From Pseudomonas sihuiensis (GTDB lineage Bacteria; Pseudomonadota; Gammaproteobacteria; Pseudomonadales; Pseudomonadaceae): a stretch of 64,000 nucleotides of DNA. The notes beneath the pieces were generated by a model. It saw nothing but the letters and a program-made list of their open reading frames with translations. It did no database searches and was not told where the DNA came from. Position 1 is the stretch's first letter, and each line of letters starts with the position of its first letter. Location of the stretch: assembly GCF_900106015.1 (NCBI RefSeq), contig NZ_LT629797.1:2542001-2606000 (forward strand), written 5' to 3'. The translations under genes and the position numbers were made by a program. Positions 59,076-64,000 of the stretch are shown here, one piece after another.

Positions 59076-59267
59076 ATGCGCACGTACCGCCTCCTCGCAG
59101 TCCTGAGCCTGGGGCTGCTGTGCCAGGCCTGTACCCCGACGGTACAACTGGCGATGCCGAACGAACCGATCAACATCAACCTGAACGTCAAGGTCGAGCA
59201 CGAAATCTACATCAAGGTGGACAAGGCGCTGGACAGTGTATTCAACGAAGACAGTGGTCTGTTTTGA
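59076..59267 (+). CDS. ynbE: YnbE family lipoprotein
   Basis: A 63-residue lipoprotein: signal MRTYRLLAVLSLGLLCQAC with lipobox CQAC, then TPTVQLAMPNEPININLNVK and VEHEIYIKVDKALDSVF, the YnbE signature. In E. coli it sits in the outer membrane and extends the YdbH beta-groove by strand pairing. It lies four bases after ydbH with AAAGGAG overlapping the ydbH end, so the two are coupled. Confidence 0.92.
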   Translation: MRTYRLLAVLSLGLLCQACTPTVQLAMPNEPININLNVKVEHEIYIKVDKALDSVFNEDSGLF

Positions 59268-59298
59268 GCCCGCCGCACAGGTTCTACGGAGAGAGACG

Positions 59299-59637
59299 AT
59301 GATTCGATACATTTCGACCCTGCTGCTGGCATTGAGCCTGAGCCTGCCGGCGTACGCACTGAACCTCAACCAGGCCATGAGTGCCCTGGGCGAAGCCAAG
59401 GCCAGCGGCCAGCTCGGCGAGCAACCCAACGGCTACCTGGGCGTGGTCAAGCCTGGCGGCCAGGCCGACGAAATTGCCCGCCTGATCAACCAGGCGCGTC
59501 GCGCCGAGTATCAGAAGGTGGCACAGGACAATGGCATCAGCCTGAACGACGTGGAAGCCATCGCCGGCAAGAAGGCCATCGAGCGCACGCCCAAGGGCCA
59601 GTTCATCCAGTTGAACGGCCAGTGGCTGCAGAAATAG
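59299..59637 (+). CDS. ydbL: YdbL family periplasmic protein
   Basis: A 112-residue exported protein with a cleavable signal (IRYISTLLLALSLSLPAYA). The DUF1318/YdbL domain follows: NLNQAMSALGEAKASGQLGE, QPNGYLGVVKPGGQADEIAR, and VEAIAGKKAIERTPKGQFIQ. It is the third gene of the ydbH-ynbE-ydbL set, where it keeps YnbE from misassembling. A GGAGAGAGACG ribosome site precedes the ATG. A terminator follows within 25 bases. Confidence 0.92.
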   Translation: MIRYISTLLLALSLSLPAYALNLNQAMSALGEAKASGQLGEQPNGYLGVVKPGGQADEIARLINQARRAEYQKVAQDNGISLNDVEAIAGKKAIERTPKGQFIQLNGQWLQK

Positions 59638-59659
59638 AAAGCTGCTGGCTGAAACGAAA

Positions 59660-59685
59660 GAACCCGCCTAGGCGGGTTCTTTTTT
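59660..59685 (+). terminator. terminator of ydbH-ynbE-ydbL
   Basis: GAACCCGCC-TA-GGCGGGTTC followed by TTTTTT: a strong 9-base-pair hairpin with T tract, between convergent ydbL and grxD. Confidence 0.95.
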
Positions 59686-59698
59686 GCACGAGCAGTGA

Positions 59699-60025
59699 TC
59701 AGGCGCCGGCTTTGCTCACGGCATCCTTGATCAGGGTCTGCAGCTCGCCCTTCTCATACATCTCGGTGAGGATGTCGCTACCGCCGACCAGTTCACCACC
59801 GACCCACAGCTGCGGGAAGGTCGGCCAGTTGGCGTACTTCGGCAGGTTGGCGCGGATTTCCGGGTTCTGCAGGATGTCGACGTAGGCGAACTTCTCGCCG
59901 CAGCCCATCACCACCTGGGCAGCACGGGCAGAGAAGCCACACTGCGGCGCGTTGGGCGAGCCTTTCATGTACAGCAGAACGGTGTTGTTGGCGATCTGCT
60001 CTTTGATGGTTTCGATGATATCCAT
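59699..60025 (-). CDS. grxD: monothiol glutaredoxin GrxD
   Basis: A 108-residue monothiol glutaredoxin. The CGFS active site is at residues 29-32 (NAPQCGFSARA), with a conserved Lys in YMKGSP, WPTFPQLWVGGELVGGSDIL for glutathione binding, and a helical C-terminus. GrxD proteins bind and deliver [2Fe-2S] clusters, with BolA as partner. The ATG at 60025 is chosen over a longer frame because family members begin MDIIETIKEQI. It is a single gene. Confidence 0.95.
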   Translation of the reverse strand: MDIIETIKEQIANNTVLLYMKGSPNAPQCGFSARAAQVVMGCGEKFAYVDILQNPEIRANLPKYANWPTFPQLWVGGELVGGSDILTEMYEKGELQTLIKDAVSKAGA

Positions 60026-60155
60026 GGGGCACCTCAGCATAGACTTCGCGACCCGACGGTCGCCACGGTGGCGCGATTGTAGCGAAAAACCGAGCGCAAT
60101 GCTCGGCCTTGCCATCACCCCCATCGCGTCAAGACAACCCCGGATTTCATTCGGG

Positions 60156-62264
60156 CTACGCAGCCACCACCTCCACCGGCACGCCATTGAGCACCGCATT
60201 GCCGGACAGCGCATCGAGCTGGCGCTCGTCAGTCAGATCATTGGCACTGGCGCCCGGCTGCGCGCGGGCGATATCCATCTGCACGCCGGGTCGGGCATGG
60301 CCCCAGCCGTGGGGCAGACTGACCACACCCGCCATCACCTCATCGCTGGCTGCCACCTCCACCTCGATGCTGCCGACCCGCGAGCGCACACTTACGCGCT
60401 GGCCATCGACCAAGCCACGACTGGCCAGGTCCGCCGGATTCATCAGCAACTGATGACGCGGCTTGCCCTTCACCAGACGGTGATAGTTGTGCATCCAGGA
60501 GTTGTTGCTGCGCACATGGCGACGGCCGATCAGCAGCAGCTCATGAGCAGCCGGTTGTTGCTGCTCGGCGAAACGTGCCAGATCGGCCAGCAACAGCTCA
60601 GGCGCGGCCTGCACCGCCTTGCTCGGCGTTTTCAGACGCGCAGCAAGATTCGGTTGCAGCGGTCCCAGGTCGAGCCCATGCGGTTGCTCGCGCAAAGCCG
60701 CCAGGCTGAGTTTGCGCTCGCTACTATCACCATGGGGGCCGAAACGCAGGCCCATATCGATCATCTGCTCAGGCGCCATGGTCGGTTTCAGCCCGAGGCC
60801 ATTGCGCGCCGCGAAGGCCTTGGCCAGGCCGACGAAGATTTCCCAGTCGTGCAGCGCGTCGTCCGGCTTGGCCAGGATCGCCTCGTTGAAACGGGTGACG
60901 TTGCGCACCGCGAACACATTGAAGGTGGTGTCGTAGTGATCATGCTCCAGCGGCGCGGTCGGCGGCAGGATCAGGTCGGCGTAGCGAGTGGTCTCGTTGA
61001 TGTAGAAATCCACCGAGAGCATGAACTCCAGACCGTCCAGCGCCTGCTCCAGTTGCCGCCCATTGGGCGTTGACAGCACCGGGTTGCCGGCCACGGTGAC
61101 CAGCGCACGAATCTGCCCTTCGCCGGGCGTCAGCATCTCCTCGGCCAGCGCCGAGACCGGCAGCTCGCCGCCGTATTCCGGCAAGCCGGAAACCCGGCTC
61201 TGCCAACGGTTGAAATGCCCGCCCGAGGTGCTCGCCACCAGGTCCACCGCCGGCGTTGTGCAGAGCACACCGCCTGCGCGATCGAGGTTGCCGGTCACCA
61301 GGTTGATCACCTGCACCAGCCACTGACAAAGCGTGCCGAACGCCTGGGTGGAAACGCCCATACGCCCGTAGCAGACGGCCTTGTCGGCAGCGGCGAAATC
61401 CCGCGCCAGTTGCCGAATGGTTTCGGCCGGCACCCCACAACGTGCGCTCATGGCTTGCGCATCAAAGCCGGCAATCGCCTCACGCACCTGTTCCAACCCT
61501 TCCACCGGCAGATGGCTGTCGCGCGTCAGGCCTTCCTCGAACAGGGTGTTGAGTAGCGCCAGCAACAGCGCGGCATCGCTGCCGGGGCGCACGAACAGGT
61601 GCTGGTCGGCGATGGCCGCGGTTTCGCTGCGCCGCGGATCGACCACCACCAGTTTGCCGCCACGCGCCTGGATGGCCTTCAGGCGCTTCTCCACATCCGG
61701 CACGGTCATGATGCTGCCGTTGGAGGCCAGCGGGTTGCCGCCCAGAATCAGCATGAAATCGGTGTGATCGATATCGGGAATCGGAATCAGCAGGCCGTGG
61801 CCGTACATCAGGAGGCTGGTCAGGTGGTGCGGCAACTGATCGACCGAGGTAGCGGAGAAGCGATTTCGGGTTTTCAGCTGACCGAGGAAGTAGTTGCTGT
61901 GGGTCATCAGCCCGTAGTTGTGCACGCTGGGATTGCCCTGATACACGGCCACGGCGTTCTGCCCATGCGCCGCCTGGATTGTGCTCAGGCGCTCGGCCAC
62001 CAGACCGAAGGCCTCGTCCCAGCCGATGGCCTGCCACTGCTCCCCAACGCGGCGCATGGGCTGGCGGATACGGTCGGGGTCGTTCTGGATGTCCTGCAGC
62101 GCAACAGCCTTGGGGCAGATATGGCCGCGGCTGAAGCTGTCCTGGGCATCGCCCTTGATCGAGCGAATCTGCGTGCTGCCGTCAGCTTGAGCTTCGGTTT
62201 CGATGGCGAGCCCACAGATGGCTTCGCACAGATGGCACGCACGGTAATGGAGGGACTTGGTCAT
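60156..62264 (-). CDS. molybdopterin-dependent oxidoreductase
   Basis: A 702-residue enzyme of the DMSO-reductase family. The N-terminal [4Fe-4S] ligands are Cys10, Cys13, Cys17 (ACHLCEAICG) and Cys50 (GHICPKA). Motifs of the molybdenum domain are DFMLILGGNPLASNGS, GGKLVVVDPRRSETA and RALVTVAGNPVLSTPNG. The C-terminal dinucleotide-binding domain contains LLMNPADLASRGLVDGQRVS. No Tat signal is visible, so it is cytosolic. No electron-transfer subunit or chaperone gene is adjacent; the substrate is unknown. Confidence 0.9.
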   Translation of the reverse strand: MTKSLHYRACHLCEAICGLAIETEAQADGSTQIRSIKGDAQDSFSRGHICPKAVALQDIQNDPDRIRQPMRRVGEQWQAIGWDEAFGLVAERLSTIQAAHGQNAVAVYQGNPSVHNYGLMTHSNYFLGQLKTRNRFSATSVDQLPHHLTSLLMYGHGLLIPIPDIDHTDFMLILGGNPLASNGSIMTVPDVEKRLKAIQARGGKLVVVDPRRSETAAIADQHLFVRPGSDAALLLALLNTLFEEGLTRDSHLPVEGLEQVREAIAGFDAQAMSARCGVPAETIRQLARDFAAADKAVCYGRMGVSTQAFGTLCQWLVQVINLVTGNLDRAGGVLCTTPAVDLVASTSGGHFNRWQSRVSGLPEYGGELPVSALAEEMLTPGEGQIRALVTVAGNPVLSTPNGRQLEQALDGLEFMLSVDFYINETTRYADLILPPTAPLEHDHYDTTFNVFAVRNVTRFNEAILAKPDDALHDWEIFVGLAKAFAARNGLGLKPTMAPEQMIDMGLRFGPHGDSSERKLSLAALREQPHGLDLGPLQPNLAARLKTPSKAVQAAPELLLADLARFAEQQQPAAHELLLIGRRHVRSNNSWMHNYHRLVKGKPRHQLLMNPADLASRGLVDGQRVSVRSRVGSIEVEVAASDEVMAGVVSLPHGWGHARPGVQMDIARAQPGASANDLTDERQLDALSGNAVLNGVPVEVVAA

Positions 62265-62409
62265 GGCCTGGCCTCTTGTTCTGATCCGAGACGACCGGTC
62301 AGGTCGCAGGTCATGAACTATGGGCCGAGCGCGGAGACGACGCCAGCAGCGTTCGTCTCATGAATCGGCAGGCATCAAGCCTGCCGATTCAGGGTCGCGA
62401 CTGTCCGAA

Positions 62410-62841
62410 TTAACGGATGGAGGTCACGGTGCCCTTGTTGCCGGTAACGTTGACGCTAACGGTCTTGTACACGAAGTAATCCTGAACGTTCACTTCGTAA
62501 CGCGGGGCGACGATCACGTCGGCACCCGAGGCCTTGACTGCCTTGTAGGCAGCTGCGGACTTGGCGGAAGCGACCGGGTCGAGACCCAGCGCGAAACCAC
62601 CCTCACCACCACCGTAGGTCACGCCATCGGCGAACTGAGTGTCACCACCCAGCTTGAACACACCGAACAGGATGTTCACCGAAGATTGACCGGAGATGGG
62701 CTCGCCCACTTTCACGTCGGCCTTGAGGTTAGTTTGCACGGTGCCGTTCAGCGGAACGGTCGGCTGGCTAACGTTCTGGCTGGCACAGCCAGTCAGCAGG
62801 GCGAGAGCGGAGAAAGCGGCGGCGTAGGCTACGTGTTTCAT
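62410..62841 (-). CDS. lipoprotein of unknown function
   Basis: A 143-residue lipoprotein: signal KHVAYAAAFSALALLTGC with lipobox LTGC, then ASQNVSQPTVPLNGTVQTNL and a beta-rich domain with LFGVFKLGGDTQFADGVTY, a Gly-rich GGGEGGFALG and KASGADVIVAPRYEVNVQDY. The last segment resembles small exported proteins that bind or present ligands, but no family function is known. The AAAGGAG site at 62848-62854 supports the start. An upstream 14-base palindrome may be an operator. Confidence 0.8.
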   Translation of the reverse strand: MKHVAYAAAFSALALLTGCASQNVSQPTVPLNGTVQTNLKADVKVGEPISGQSSVNILFGVFKLGGDTQFADGVTYGGGEGGFALGLDPVASAKSAAAYKAVKASGADVIVAPRYEVNVQDYFVYKTVSVNVTGNKGTVTSIR

Positions 62842-63178
62842 GCAAAACTCCTTTGCACATATATTCCATGGATGTCCCCGTTGCGGGGGCAATGCATTGC
62901 CTTGGAAAGGCGGCGGCATCCTAGAGGCCCGGTCTAGAGCGGTGCAAGCGATGATGTCAGTTTTGTGACATCTCGCACGCAGCTTTGGGAAAAGGCTTAC
63001 AAAACAGGATTTTGTATGCCTGCGGGCGGCAATTTGCGCCGTCTCGTCATTTCCTTATAAGATCGCGCCTTCCCCTGTTTCGTCGCACCCTGCGGCCTCC
63101 TGCCGCAAGCTCTGCTGTTTTTGTCGGTTTTATCCCCGACTGCGGGCTTGCGAACTGTAGTGATAAAGGTAGTTAACG
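62842..63178. other. divergent region between lipoprotein gene and argF
   Basis: A 337-base gene-free region. It holds a perfect 14-base palindrome GGCAATGCATTGCC (62888-62901) beside a small CCCCG/CGGGG hairpin on the lipoprotein side, and a TACAAAA-CAGGA-TTTTGTA inverted repeat (62999-63017) before the argF promoter. Either repeat could be an operator; no regulator is assigned. Confidence 0.5.
63034..63061 (+). promoter_or_regulatory. argF promoter
   Basis: TTGCGC (63034-63039), 16 bases, then TATAAG (63056-63061), a plausible sigma-70 promoter about 118 bases before the argF ATG. The TACAAAA/TTTTGTA inverted repeat lies just upstream. No clear ArgR site was identified. Confidence 0.6.

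Positions 63179-64000
<822 letters not shown>

Overview
The window is chromosomal DNA of a Pseudomonas, most like the P. mendocina/oleovorans (Ectopseudomonas) branch. The basis is GC-rich coding sequence, an MvaT nucleoid protein, a PctA-type chemoreceptor, a folM-folE-folX pterin operon, paired imelysin genes and a PpSB1-type short LOV photoreceptor. There is no prophage, integron, CRISPR array, tRNA or rRNA. Almost everything reads as core or lineage-core genome, with a few small repeats and one palindromic MITE-like element. This assignment rests on remembered protein families, not on a search.

Region 1 (1-8.1 kb). A partial class II aldolase-like gene, a cupin and a MioC-type flavodoxin lie on the minus strand. 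Then come a blue-light LOV protein, a PilZ-like protein, a MerR regulator with a degenerate cobalamin domain (class II LitR/PplR type), a DCC thiol-disulfide protein, a membrane-anchored monooxygenase-like protein and folM-folE-folX. Two TGTACA-N12-xGTAyA direct repeats precede folM. They match the operator reported for PplR in P. putida KT2440, where folE is light-inducible, so this is probably a compact blue-light regulon. DUF1244, HopJ and glycolipid-binding genes follow.

Region 2 (8.1-22 kb). This holds the AzlCD exporter, a haem/imelysin/DUF1513 iron-related operon, and a hexuronate module. The module comprises a LacI regulator, uronate dehydrogenase, lactonase, TRAP DctPQM, a DMT permease, a FadR-type GntR regulator and an aldose epimerase-like gene. 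The promoters of lacI, udh and gntR share a TTGTnnnAyrA motif.

Region 3 (22-30 kb). HerA-like ATPase, PctA-like chemoreceptor, CBS protein, purU, mvaT and sbcB.

Region 4 (30-38 kb). A tightly overlapping membrane/AAA operon, RDD-SpoIIM-DUF4129-DUF4350-MoxR-DUF58, ends exactly at a palindromic element that supplies the last stop codon.

Region 5 (38-54.6 kb). sodB, an amtB operon with a sigma-54 promoter, a GGDEF/EAL protein, lemA with a GIDE/EF-hand partner, a Fur-boxed imelysin, AraC and GNAT genes, a symporter-fused hybrid histidine kinase, an alpha/beta hydrolase and rmuC.

Region 6 (54.6-64 kb). An Xre-RES toxin-antitoxin pair has a near-perfect LexA box between its two genes. It is followed by ydbH-ynbE-ydbL (inter-membrane lipid transport family), grxD, a molybdopterin oxidoreductase, a lipoprotein and the start of argF, which runs off the window.
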